Below are positions 11,372-23,000 of a stretch of 64,000 nucleotides of DNA, in pieces (position 1 is the stretch's first letter; each line of letters begins with the position of its first letter). The translations under genes and the position numbers were made by a program. The notes under the pieces are model-generated. The model saw only the letters and a list, made by a program, of their open reading frames with translations, ran no database searches and was not told where the DNA came from. This stretch comes from Parus major (taxonomy: Eukaryota > Chordata > Aves > Passeriformes > Paridae), in assembly GCF_001522545.3 (NCBI RefSeq), contig NC_031769.1, positions 13,741,617 through 13,805,616 on the forward strand, written 5' to 3'.

Positions 11372-14300
11372 GTGAGTGTCACGGGGACGCCGGCTCTCGG
11401 CTTGGGCAGCTGCGGGGCGGTGGGGCCCGGCGGGCCGTGGGACCGGCAGCCACACAAACCCGGCTGGGGGGAACTTTCTGCCGGAGGAGGGATGCGGCAC
11501 AGACGTCGCTGAGGGTCGCCCGCTCTGACGCTGCCTTCCGACTTTATTTTCTCCTCTTTCGGGTTATTGTATAAAGCAGGCTGCTCATTCTCACTAGATC
11601 AGGACAGCCAATTATCTTAATTATGTCCCGTCCCGTAGGCAATTAAACGTCTCTCCTTCGATATCTGAAAGATAATGAACGCTTTAAAGGGAAGGTTCTC
11701 TTCTCCGCCCGCCCTTTCTGTTTTCCAAAGCGTAAAATTTTAGATTATGCCTCCTACTAGCTGTGTGTGTACCTGCGAATAGTCTTCATACAGAGAACTC
11801 TCTAGAGTACCCCTTTCCCAAGTCTGCAGTTTACGTGCAACTTACTCTGTGCCAAGAGGGGAGCTGAGCTTCTCTGTGAAGGCTCGAGACTCCCTTCCAA
11901 GACGGGAAATTCCTTAAAGGAATGAGTGGTGTGGCTAGTTTACTGTCAGGCAGCCCTCGAAAACACAACTAATTAAAAGCAGCGTGCTCCTCCTTCCCCG
12001 AACAATGCCAGGGCACTGTGAGTATTTCACTGCATGATGGATTTTTAAAGATGGTCTAATTGTGGGACTGCTTGACGTTTAGCTCTTGCACGTGAAACAG
12101 CTCATGTGAGTCTTCCTTTCCTGACAAATCCTGAGCAATTATTATTAACTAATTATTAAATATTTACTTTTGCCTGACTGGGTTTTCAATCAAAGTAATT
12201 AAAAGAAGAGAGCACCCTCCACTTACACTGGTATATTGTTTTAATAAGGGACCACAAGTGGAGCATCAAGCAAGAGTATTAAAATCGCATGTTTTATGAT
12301 GGAAGTTAATCTCTTTCCCAATATGTTCTGAGGAGGCTGTTTAGTTTAATCAGGACGAGCTTCCTCCTCCAGCACTGTGGCACTGGTGTTTGAGGAGTGC
12401 ACCAAGCCTGCTGTGGGGATGCTCCGAGAGCTGCGCTTTGCTCATCCCCCCAGCCCAGCTCTGGGTGTGGGCAGCTGCCTCCCATATAGACCCATACTGC
12501 CACCCGGTACCTCTGAGGGACAGAAGGGGGCCACCCCCAAGCTCTTGTTGATCATTTCTCCCTGTGAAAAGAAGGGGAGGAGAGCAAGTTGCTGGGCAGA
12601 AGCCTCCACTATAAGTGGTTAATGTGGTGGTCCTGCTGGAGTCACCAAGGCCATTAACCTCCTTTGTAACCTACCAGACCTACTAATGCCACCTTCACCT
12701 ACATGCAGTATTAGTGTCCACTAAATTAATTCATTAACCTTACTTGGAACTAATGGTCCAAAGTCATTAGAAACTGCTCTTCTTAATCAAGTGTGAGAGA
12801 GATTGCACAGAGCCAAGGAGTCTAGCAGACCGCATTATCTTAATACACTGTCACTTTCCCAGAAGTCGCAGATTAAGGAGTGCTGGTGGTAGTGAGTCCA
12901 CCTCAGTACCCTCTGAAGTGACTCTGTCAAGTGACTAGAAGCAGCACTGCTTTATTTCAGGCATTTAACAGATGCCAGACTCTGCCATGTTGTTTGCAGG
13001 GCTGGAGTGGGCTTAATGAGACAAGATCACTTTCAGAGTATGCTTACACAGGGAGGAAAAGGCAAGATTCCCTGAGAGCCCCAGACAGCGGATTAGCAAG
13101 ATCACCAGTGACAGCTTTTGAGCTTTGAGCAGCAATGCCTTTTGTTCTGGTAGAGGAAAATAGCCTGGTTTGCAAAGGCACAGCAGAAATATAATAAGAT
13201 AGCCTTTCCCAGCAGTGTGCTTAGCAGTATCTGGATCTTGACCATACATCTGAGTACCTATCAACCCCTTCCCTCCTAATTTATGGCAAATAATTTCTAT
13301 AAAGACTGTTGCTTTATGCATTTTTGATGTGCACTTCCCCATTTGTTTCCATTTGACCTGTTTTTCCTAGAATAAAATCCTGTATATTTATAAATTCATG
13401 CTGAGAGCAAGGATTGCCATTTTGCTTTCACAGGGAATGTAATAGAGCGCTGCAGCCTGTATATAACATTATTGAGGTGTAGTGATATATAGTCTTGCTT
13501 TAGTGGGGACATTCTTCCTGTCCATAATTTACTGACATGTTTTATTGCTCAAAATGAAACAACCAATGCTTGGAGAAAGTTTTTCCTATCTGAAGATCCA
13601 CAGAAAGAAACCCATAGTAGTAAAAAAAGTGATAACACAAACCTGCACTGGACAGTGAAGTGAGTGACTGTGTAGGTTGGATTTTTTTGTCCCTTTTTAT
13701 TTTTCCTATAAACCTTAAAATGCAACCCTGGCAATGCTGACCCAAGGAGCAAGATGCAGCATACCACATTTCACAGGCACCCTTTGTGATTCTAGAAACT
13801 TTTGCAACTCTTTTGGTATTAGAAATAAATCTTTGTTGTTGTTCAGGGGAGGAAGGAATGAAGGGAAGAGGAAGGGAGGTTGTTCTGCTCCATTACTTTG
13901 ATGCAGTCTCCAAGCATGAACAAACTTCCTTGAAAGAGTAAATAGCGGATGATTTCTGCTTCATTAGAGCTACTTTGTTCTCTTCTACCCTGGGTTTGAA
14001 GAGCACAGATAGTTTCAACCTGCCTAGATTTATGGACTGATAAAACAAAGGCAGGGTCTCCTGCGAATGAGCTTGGATCCACCAATACAATCCCAGTGGT
14101 CAGTGACACAGACCAGACTTACCCCATAGCTGGGCAGGGGGTCAAATGGCATCCCTTAACATCTCCTCCCACTCAAAACTTTGTACTTAAGAAGAGGATA
14201 GTTTTTGGAGTTAATCGTTTCCCAGGAACCCCTCTTAGCCAACATTAACACGGTTATGAGGATGCAAAGTCTCTTAACACTGTAAGAGGCACTGTTGGAG

Positions 14301-14586
14301 TGGGGAGGTTTTTTGAAAGCACACTCTTTAGGAATGGGGTGCCTTCTGCTACCTGCTGCCTGTCCGGTCACCAGATTTAAGGAAGGGGCGATGGAGAGGG
14401 AGTACTCTTCCCTCCGGTAGAGAGTAGCACAGATGTCTTTAAAAGCAGAAGGATGCTGGGTTAGCCTGAAGGAGGCTGCGGCCCGGCAGCATTCCCACGG
14501 CAGTCTGTCGAGTCCGCTACCTCGGGCTGCGCTCGGATGCTTGCCGGGGGCACCGAGACCAGCCCACGCGTTTGCTTCCTCCGCAG
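11372..14586 (+). other. NRP1: NRP1 intron 1
   Basis: This is a 3,215-base phase-1 intron with a GTGAGT donor and an acceptor with pyrimidine tract ending TCCGCAG. The first 200 bases are still CpG-rich; the middle is AT-rich and holds several TAATTA-like homeodomain core motifs between 11,609 and 12,204 and more near 12,640-12,790. A purine run lies at about 13,849-13,880. From about 14,340 the sequence becomes GC-rich again toward exon 2. No gene or known repeat was recognised inside. First introns of developmental genes often hold enhancers, which is inference here. Confidence 0.85.
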
Positions 14587-15010
14587 ACAAGTGTGGCGAC
14601 ACGATCAAAATTTTAAGCCCCGGGTACCTGACGTCTCCCGGCTACCCGCAGTCGTACCACCCTAGCCAGAAGTGCGAGTGGCTGATCCAGGCTCCGGAGC
14701 CCTACCAGCGCATCATGATCAACTTCAACCCGCACTTCGACCTGGAGGACCGCGACTGCAAGTGAGTGCTGGAGCCGCTCTGCGGAGCGCCACGGTGCCA
14801 CCTGCCGGCCGCCGCGGGCAGCTGGGCGGGCGGGCTCGGCCGGGGGCGAGCGGGGGCGAGCGGGGCTGTGTGTGCGCGCTAAAAATGTCTTGGCAGCTTG
14901 CCGAGGTTTGTGAGCTGCGCCTGAGCCGCGCCCGGTGCGCTGAGAGCGGGCAGCGGTGGTGATGCGCCGAGTCCGGGGTGCGGTTGTGGTGAGGCACCGT
15001 TTGTTGGGCC
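14460..15010. promoter_or_regulatory. Second CpG-rich block, around exon 2
   Basis: CpG density rises from about 14,460, stays high through exon 2 and falls off near 15,000. It includes 2.5 copies of a GC-rich 10-bp unit (CGGGGGCGAG) at 14,841-14,865. It may be an extension of the promoter island, a separate island with its own start sites, or simply a GC-rich exon in context. An ATG at 14,433 is in frame with exon 2 without an intervening stop, so an alternative start is possible in principle. Confidence 0.55.
14587..14761 (+). CDS. NRP1: Neuropilin-1 exon 2 (first half of CUB domain a1)
   Basis: This exon encodes residues 23 (split) to 81 (split). It begins DKCGDTIKILSPGYLTSPGY, the typical start of the a1 CUB domain, and reaches FNPHFDLEDRDCK. 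Three cysteines are visible: C25, C52 and C80. By alignment with human NRP1, C25 pairs with C52, and C80 pairs with C102 in exon 3. The CUB hallmark SPGYLTSPGYP and the CEWLIQAP strand are intact. The acceptor is CCGCAG and the donor is GTGAGT in phase 2. The reading frame is clean and nearly identical to human in this stretch. GC content is far higher than in exons 3 and 4. The CUB a1/a2 pair contributes to semaphorin binding, while VEGF binding maps mainly to the later b1 domain. Confidence 0.97.
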
Positions 15011-18000
15011 GCTTGCTTTTTTAAGTCTCTTCTTTGAGTTTGGAAAAGGAGTTCCTTTTCCTTTTGTACCCCCACGAATACAAACAGCCCATGGAAAAGA
15101 CAGGCTATAAATTTCCAAATCTTCTTAACGCAGAGTTAGTCTGGCGTTTACCCTCACCCTTCAAGGGACGGTGGACTGGAGAGCTGATAGTCATATTTCC
15201 TTCTTTCTGCTTTTATTAGCCAGTAGGTTTTCTTTCCCCTCCTCCTGCTCTCCTGTAGTGCCCTGAGAGGAGGAAGGAGAGAGCTGAGGCTCCCTTTGTC
15301 CCCTGTCCTCGCATTCCCTTTTACCACCCGCTCCAAAAGTGAGGAGGAGAATCAGAACCTCCCAGAAGCTGTTCTCCACTTTTCCCCAAATCTGTAAATC
15401 TCACAGCTTGCACAAGGCAACATATGGTCAGATCATTCCCCTCTTCAACATGCCCTCTGAATTCAGCCTGCTTGTTGAATGAAGAAAATATTTTAGTGAT
15501 TCATTATTTAAATATTTCTGGAGTATCATAGTTACTTAAATATTCTTGTATATCATAATATTTTATCCCCTACTGATAACTGCAATAGAGTTGCTGTTCT
15601 TTAATGCTACCAATCAAGATTTTCTCTGCATGTCAGAAAGATTAAAGTCAATAGCCAGTGGTGTTTGGTATTTCACGGGAGTATACAGGATTTGGTCCCA
15701 GAAAATGATGCTCACTTTATTGGGAGTGGTTGTGATAGACCATGAGATGAGAGTGTTTGACTTAGGGAAAGAGAGCAACTGTATTCAAGCACTTAATTTT
15801 TACCATGCACGCCTTTGTCCTATTATTTAATGAATTTATTACTTAGATCACGATTATTGTTTTCTCTTAAAATGAAGTTTTTAATGATGATTTGTGGTGC
15901 TTAGTTTATTTTTGTGGTACTTTATAACCACTTATAGATCATCATTTCAGTGCCATAGTTGAGTGATAAAACAGGAAAACCCTGTGCTTATAAAATTAAA
16001 CTTAGCAAAAATGAGTTTTTGCTGTGGTGTTGGAACTGCAGCTTGTATTCACACCATATGTTCACACGCTGACTTCCCATTCTTTAATTTTTAATGTCTT
16101 GTACTCAGGCAATGGTTCACTTCTCTGTGTCTTCTCAATACAGGTTTTGCTTTCATTCTGTGGAACACTGCTAATGCTTTGAAATATTTGTCATTAAAAC
16201 CTTTGCCTCTTAGAGAGAAATTAGGAAATTAAATCAAGCATATTTCAGTGTCAAATCCTTTTTCTCCCTTGCTAGAATGCATGTTTTTTCCAACTCTGTA
16301 AAACCAACATGGTCTTTGGCAGCAGTAAAATGGTGTACAGCATACAATTATTTGAAGAACAAGTAATCTTTGTGTCACAGTGTTGTGCTAAACAGTGCTA
16401 GACTGAGCTGAACTGGGTCCAGGGAAAGGATTGACTCCCTCCCTCTGTTGCTTCCTTCTCAGTGTTCATTGTCCACTCTCCCCGCTGCATTATTTCTGCC
16501 CCTGAAATGGAGCCCAAAGCAGTAATGAGATGGTAGTGGGTGGAAGGAAGTCTCTCAACAGGGTTGTTTGCATTGTCTTTGCAGTGTATGATGGTGATGA
16601 CTTTACCATTATTTTGTCTCTGCTGAAACACTAATTTTCTAGGCTATGCTAAATTACTCAGCTGCTACTTCATTTATATTGAAAATTGCTCTTTTTAACT
16701 TGAGAGGAATTGTATTTGTGCAAAAAACCCACAAAGCCTTAGGACCAGAACAATTATTTCAGCAACAGGAATTTGTCAAAAATCTCCATGGTCTGAAATT
16801 TCAGCATCTACTTAAAAAATCCACATTGCTTCTACTGAGTATTGAATACAACAGGCCATTAATGTAATAAATGTATCACAAGATTTTTTGTTTTCCAGCT
16901 AAGTACATCTTATTTTTATAATATGCTTAGCTTATTAGTAACTCAGTCTGCAATCTAGAAATGTGTAATTTAGGTTACACTCTAGTTTATTGAAAGGTTT
17001 AGCACTGGAAATTAATAACCACTTAAATATGAAATGCAGATAGAAAATGAGAGATAAGGGAATTCATGTCTGGGAACAAAAAATGTCCCATACAATTAGA
17101 GTAGACTAGAGAAGATTAGCTTGTTGGCCTAGCTCCCAAAATCCTCTTTATAATGCTGTTCATTGCAACTTGGACCTTAGTTAGCATTGAAAACAGCTTT
17201 AATAACAGGGACCCCCTGAGCCCAGGAAGGGAAACACTTTGACTTTGGAAAGGTTACCTTCTTGTTCCATAGTGCCAACTAGAAAATCAAGAGGCTTTAC
17301 CTAACTTTAAAAAATATTGCTTTACATAGAGGGCTGGATGTATTGAAATGTAAAACTGGTGAAAGGTTGATTCTCTGAGGAGAATCAAAAGTAGCACATT
17401 TAAGCATTAGCTGTTACTGAAGCTGTTCCCAGTTAGTCTCTTTGTATGTTAGGGTTTGGAATTAATTTAGGAATATGCCCTTGATTTACCTACTTATTAT
17501 GCTATGCTTTAATGAATAAGTATTTCTCAAATGACTGCTAATAAAATTCATATATGTATGTTTTTCTGACAATCAGAACCATTTGAGTTGTTTTAAATTT
17601 CAAGTAAACATGGTTAAAATTCCTTTTTCTCTGGAGGCATTCCAAAGGACTCAACTTTCACAGTTTTGAAGAATAAAGATACGCAAATAATTAAAAATAT
17701 GTTTGCACAAGCAAGGTTCATGTAATAAAGAATCTTCTAGACAGGACTACTGTACCAGCATTATGGAAATACTGGGTTTCAACAGGAAGTACACAAACAC
17801 GTCGACCACAGATTGTTATCAAGGATGTATATAATGAAAAAATTCACAGTCTCTTTTTAACATTTAACTCTAATGAGTGTTCCTCTTCAGGAAGCCAAGA
17901 AACAGAAATTATTGTTGTACTTTAAGAGAAAAGTAGTTTCTGTTTGCCATTTTGCCTTCTGTCAAGCAAGTCCCAATAATAAGCATGCATTCTTGGAGTC

Positions 18001-19099
18001 AGGAACATGGCTAAAACGAATAGAAGAGACAAAACATATGGCCACATATTAGTTAAAATGCTCCAGTGTTTGTTGCATGTGGTAGATGCTTTTCAGCACT
18101 TGGTGCAAGCTGTACAAATCTCGTGTTGCTGAAGTACCCTGCTGTGTAAATGTAGCCATCTTGAATCTAGTAAAACTTTATACCTAGATAATAAACAAGA
18201 ATGTCACTGATACAGTACTTTGAATTTATGGAACTTTTCCGGTTTCCCAGCAATGCACACTATCAGCATGATAATTTATAATGGTTTGTGACAAATGTTG
18301 CTGAGCAAAGAGGTGTGTGGTTACATTCAGATCAGATGTCATTATCTAGGGAGCAATAAAAATTTCACAGACACTAGGTTAAAAACATTAAGAAAATGAA
18401 TGTGAAGCTTCAGAAGAAAAGGGCTTAAGAAAGGTGGAGGGTTGGGTAGAGAAAGCCCAACAGTGGTTTCCTTACTGACAAATTATTAACTTTGTTGCTA
18501 GACTTGACTGTATTGTTTTACAAGGTTTTCATAGATATGCCACAGCACTATTATTTTAATGGCCATCATTTATAGATGTAGAAAATAAGTATCATTCTTG
18601 ATTAACACTTGTGGATTATATACAACAGTGCTGTCAAATCCCTCAGAATGGAAAATTTGCCCATTTTGGGAAAATGCAAGTTATAGGAGAGTTGTCATAG
18701 ATAATTACTCTTCATATGGCATTTACTAGGGATTAGTTGCATGGATGAGAGTAGAGCTGTACAGAAATTGTGGTTAGTTATAGAATACAGAACAAAACAT
18801 AGATATGTTTGTTTATATAGAAGAAAATGGCTCCTCCAGATCCTTGGATAAGGAAGCATAGGTATTCAGACCTACAGAGTTAAAGTACAGCTCCACATAA
18901 CTGCCATAGCCCTTAATGATGTTAGAAATTCATCCATCCATTTTATTTCTAAATAATGTCAATGGATTTATGCTACAAAACTGTAGGTAAAACAAACTCA
19001 GGCTGGTAAAATAAACAGGGGCAAGCAAAGTCATGGCTCAGCCTTTCTTTAGTTTCTGCATAGTTTAAGCTTTCATTTGCTTTTGTCTAAATCCTGGTT
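14762..19099 (+). other. NRP1: NRP1 intron 2, proximal part
   Basis: This is the start of the 42,473-base second intron (14,762-57,234), with a GTGAGT donor. After the CpG-rich block it turns AT-rich with no gene or repeat that I can name. The short open frames have no paired splice sites and no recognisable protein content. Confidence 0.8.
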
Positions 19100-20060
19100 C
19101 CTATTGTGCCGTGCAGCGAGGTCTGCTTAGCACAGGCCTTGTGCCTCACATTTGTTCCTTTTGCTCAGGGATGGTTCCAGCCCTTTGGGTTGATGGGAGT
19201 AGGAGTGCCCATGTCCTTGCTGCCCACCTGCAGATCCACCCATGGGCCATCCTGCTGGGCTGCCCGTTGAGCCTGTCAGAAGGGTTCTGCCATCAGCTGC
19301 TGATTCCTGACTGCCCCAGGTGCACCTGGAGCCTGGACAGCCCTGAGCTGCTCCCACAAACTGTCCCAAGGACATCTCAGGGGTAGAGGTGCACTGGGCC
19401 TGGTGCGGCCCCACTGGGTGTGGGAACAGTGGGAACTTTGCCCTCCACTTCCACAGAGCTGCCTCCCACCAGTCTTGATCACTGTGGGGAAGGGTTCAGT
19501 GCAGGCCCTATAGCTTGGTTAATGACTCTATTAGTTGTTTGGACAGCAAATGCCAGTCAGAGCTTCCTAATTCCCTCTGCCTGGCCACCATGGGGCTCGG
19601 CAGGCAGAGAGTTCCTGCAGCTGACAAGGCAGGGTGAGCAGCAGAGCAGCACAGGAACAGTTGTCCAGGTCTGTGGAAGGCAGGGGATGTGTGTGCCCAC
19701 TGCTGAGCAGAGAGGTCTGAAAGAGCCAAGGCCTCTGAGCTTTCCAACAGAACATGGCTTGACTGGCTTGGCCCTATCAACTAAGCTTCAGCACAGCCTT
19801 TTAGTGGATTTCAGCAGGACAGGGTATCCAGGAGACATGGGACTGCTTCCTCCTCACTGCTGAGGGCAGCTGGAAGGATGCCCATGCTCCCCTGCTTGCT
19901 CTGAACTGGATTCACTAATCCACACAGCCCACGTGGGGACTCGCCCCACCCTGGGCTGCACTGCCCAGGCAGTGGGCAGTGACCTGGACATTTCTCTGTC
20001 AAAGCCAGAGTGGGATGTGGCCACCAATACACTGGGAAGGCCATACCAGGGCTGAAGAGG
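19100..20060. other. GC-rich block inside intron 2, unidentified
   Basis: About 960 bases stand out from AT-rich neighbours by higher GC and many CTG, CAG and CCC words. Overlapping open frames occur on both strands (for example + strand 19,420-19,863), as expected from base composition alone. I recognise no protein in any frame and no repeat family. It could be an old insertion, a lncRNA exon or a local GC patch. Confidence 0.4.
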
Positions 20061-23000
20061 CAGCATCTTATTTATCCTTTTTGTCTCCCTCAAAAGGTGT
20101 TTGGGGTTACCAAGAGATTAATTGGAAGTACTAAAGGGATGAAGTGGGCCATATTCCATTCTATTCCTAAAACAAGAAACAAGTGGTTTTGGCCTAGTTT
20201 GGGATGAGTTGTTGCAGCAGATTTGGGGACCTTGTGGTATCTCATGTTTCTGGGTGCACTTTGAGGACATTTCTCTGCTCTATATTAAGCACATGAAAGG
20301 CTTTTTCAGGGAGCACTCAGCTAGACCCAGACAGCCCTTCTGGACACCTCTGCTGTTTGGTACCCTCCATAAGGCCACAGAAAAGGTTTCTGTCAAGGAA
20401 AGGAATCAACTCAGACCCTGTGCAGGATCAGGGAAGCAGAAAACACTCATATCCCAAAAATTTTTCCTTAATTTTAAGATTTTGCATTATGAAAGTGTAT
20501 ATAATGTTCTCTTTGCCACAAGATTCCACATGTATTTTCCCACACAGATGCAAGTTTCTAAAGATAAAGATGCTGTTATTTTATTGTAGGGACTAAATGA
20601 GAGTTAGAAAAAGTTGGAAATTATATGATTTTTCTGATTATACAGTGTAATTAAACAATTCCTTTGGTTTTTATCCAAGCAGTTAACTCTTGCAAAAGTC
20701 TCTATTGTCAAGCTGTTTAACAGTTTGTTCTTTTAGAGTAGTGGTTTGAGTTTGGGTTTTCTCAGGAAAACGTATTAGGAAATCCATGGTCAAACTTCCT
20801 GGCCATAGCTAGAGTCTGTGCTGGCCTGTGTTCAGAGCTGAGGGGAGGGATGCAGAGCCCAGTGCACTCTGTGTATAGGTGCATCCCCTGTCACAGGGAA
20901 GTCTTGACTTGGGTCTCTGTACAGTAGCACATGAAAACTATAAAACCAGTCATATATGGATATTTTTTATTACTCTGAACACTTAACTGTGAGGAGAATT
21001 CTGTCTAGATGTGCTATGACCAGATGCCCTTCAGACAGGAAAAAGTTGAAGGTCAAATATGGATTCCCTTAAGCCTAATCCTTCATCCTTTCTGTGGACA
21101 GAGAGAAACAAATTCAGAACAAAGGTCTAAGTCCTTTCTGAATTGAAACCCAGAGTTGTTGGAGTTAGCTCCATGAAACTCTCAACATGTTTTTGGTCAC
21201 CCCCACACTGTTCTTCTCTCCACCCTTCTCTCCCGTGCTAATCTAATTGAAACAAAAACCTATGTGTTTCTGTTAGTTTCTTAGTTTCTTAATTATAGTT
21301 TATTGCAACCTATAACATCAGATAATTATTTGATAATTATGATACAGAGATCTTTTTACAGCTAATGAAAAACCAAATTAAATTATTTTCTATTGTAGTA
21401 TTTCCAAAGAAAGAAATTATGTCTGAAGCTGGATATACATGCACTCACATGTATATGTCTAGGCTTATATATCACACCCAACTGCTTGGATATAAGCATA
21501 TGTTACATGCACCTTTTTAGGGCTGTGCATTTATACGTGTATTTATGTCTGTGTTATAGATTCCTTAGTTTATGCAGAAGTTCCTAAAGTAAATCTACTA
21601 ATTAAAGCACTAATACCCATCTTAAGGCTGATAATTAGGTATAAAGAGAAAAAGAGACAGGATTAGTGTTCAGATCATGTTCCAAATGCCTCTTAATTGG
21701 GTGTTTGTAATCAATCCTGATTGCAAGAGGCAGTGGTTTGGCAGAATAAAGAATGGAAAAGGCTTAGCCCTACTATTTTCCTGTTAGTTGACTTGGCCAT
21801 AGTATTTTAGGACAGGATCCAGTGTCAAACAAGGTAATTTTGTCAGCCTTAGCAATCCTTACAAAACATTTTAAAAATATTTTCTAATGATATTTTTTCA
21901 AGCTAAAAACTCTCAAGCTAGAGTGTTATTTTTATCCATAATCTTAAAAATTGTTTTCAAGTGAACCACGGGAAAGTCTTTGTTCTCCTGGCCTCTATCC
22001 ACCACTGACTTTGGAAATCATGCCTGAGTTCACTGTGGGTTTTTCATTGCATTGACCTTGGTACTTTTCTCACCAAGCCACAGTTTTCCATCATAAAACC
22101 ACACAGCTTGGTATAATGATTATTTCTTTATCCTGAGTAACCAAACAATTTTTTAAAGAGGGTGACAGATTTCCCTCTTGCACTGTGGGAAGCAAGCACC
22201 TGGCCATTTCCAAATAGACTTTTAATGAACTTCCTGAAGGAGATTTGAGAGAAGTTTAATAAGTCACCTGCCAGCTTTTTGGGAGCATAGGTCATTTGCT
22301 TTTCTGTAGGAATTCACAAAAATGTGAGAATAACCCCCTTCCCAAGTCCTAAACTTCCATGGAGGAAATTGATTTTCATGGGCAATATCAAAGGTTTTTA
22401 AAAGTGTAACCTCAGAAATCAAATTTCTGATTGTTTCTCACACATAAGGTACTGTGAAACTGTGATCTGCAGAGCTGGTTATGCACTGTGTGAACTTTAT
22501 AATTATTTAAACATGATCAGATTGTGCATATTTAGACTCATCTTGCAGGTTAATATCATTATAAGTATTTTATGTAATACTATAAAATGAAGAATTTAGA
22601 TGGCACAAAAGGACCATTGAGAAAGTATCTCCATATGTGGAAGAGACACCCATTTAATGTGATGATTTCTTCCAGAAGAAACTATGCACATCCCAGAAGC
22701 ACAATAACCAGCTGTTGTTCAGGAGAAACTGGGCAGTTGTCTGCTGCCTTCCACACTGACGTGGAGTTGCATTGGCCACACGTCCCACGCCTCCCCTAAA
22801 TACAGATGGGCTGAGCCTCATGCTGGGTGAGAGCCTGGGTTCATCCCTTCCCTACGCTCCCAGCACTGGGGGTCCCAGCACATTTGTGCTCTGGGCTGCT
22901 CTGTGCCCATCATGTCATGAAGATACAGCCCATCAGAGCTGTGCTGTGGGAGTGGGACTGGAGCAGCCCACTGCAGGTGGGGCAGGACTGAGCTCACATC

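Larger units (their letters stand above)
9960..11560. promoter_or_regulatory. CpG-island promoter region of NRP1
   Basis: CpG dinucleotides and GC content rise sharply here against AT-rich flanks, peaking between about 10,200 and 11,500. The stretch holds several GC-box-like CCGCCC/GGGCGG elements, a GC-rich 10-bp tandem repeat, a 26-base alternating GT/GC run and a long purine tract. I see no convincing TATA box at the expected distance, so a dispersed CpG-type start is likely; the exact transcription start cannot be fixed by eye. Many long open frames on both strands here are a by-product of GC richness and the scarcity of TAA and TGA. The placement directly upstream of the NRP1 signal-peptide exon supports promoter function, which is inferred. 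Confidence 0.75.

Noticed and set aside
10035..11457. Long open frames on both strands in the CpG island, up to 356 codons on + and 246 on -
   Set aside because: They overlap one another in several frames, are rich in Pro, Arg, Gly and Ala from GC bias, and have no domain. The island is explained as promoter and leader of NRP1.
19420..19863. 147-codon + strand open frame in the GC-rich block
   Set aside because: Competing frames exist on the minus strand and no similarity is recognised; base composition explains the length.
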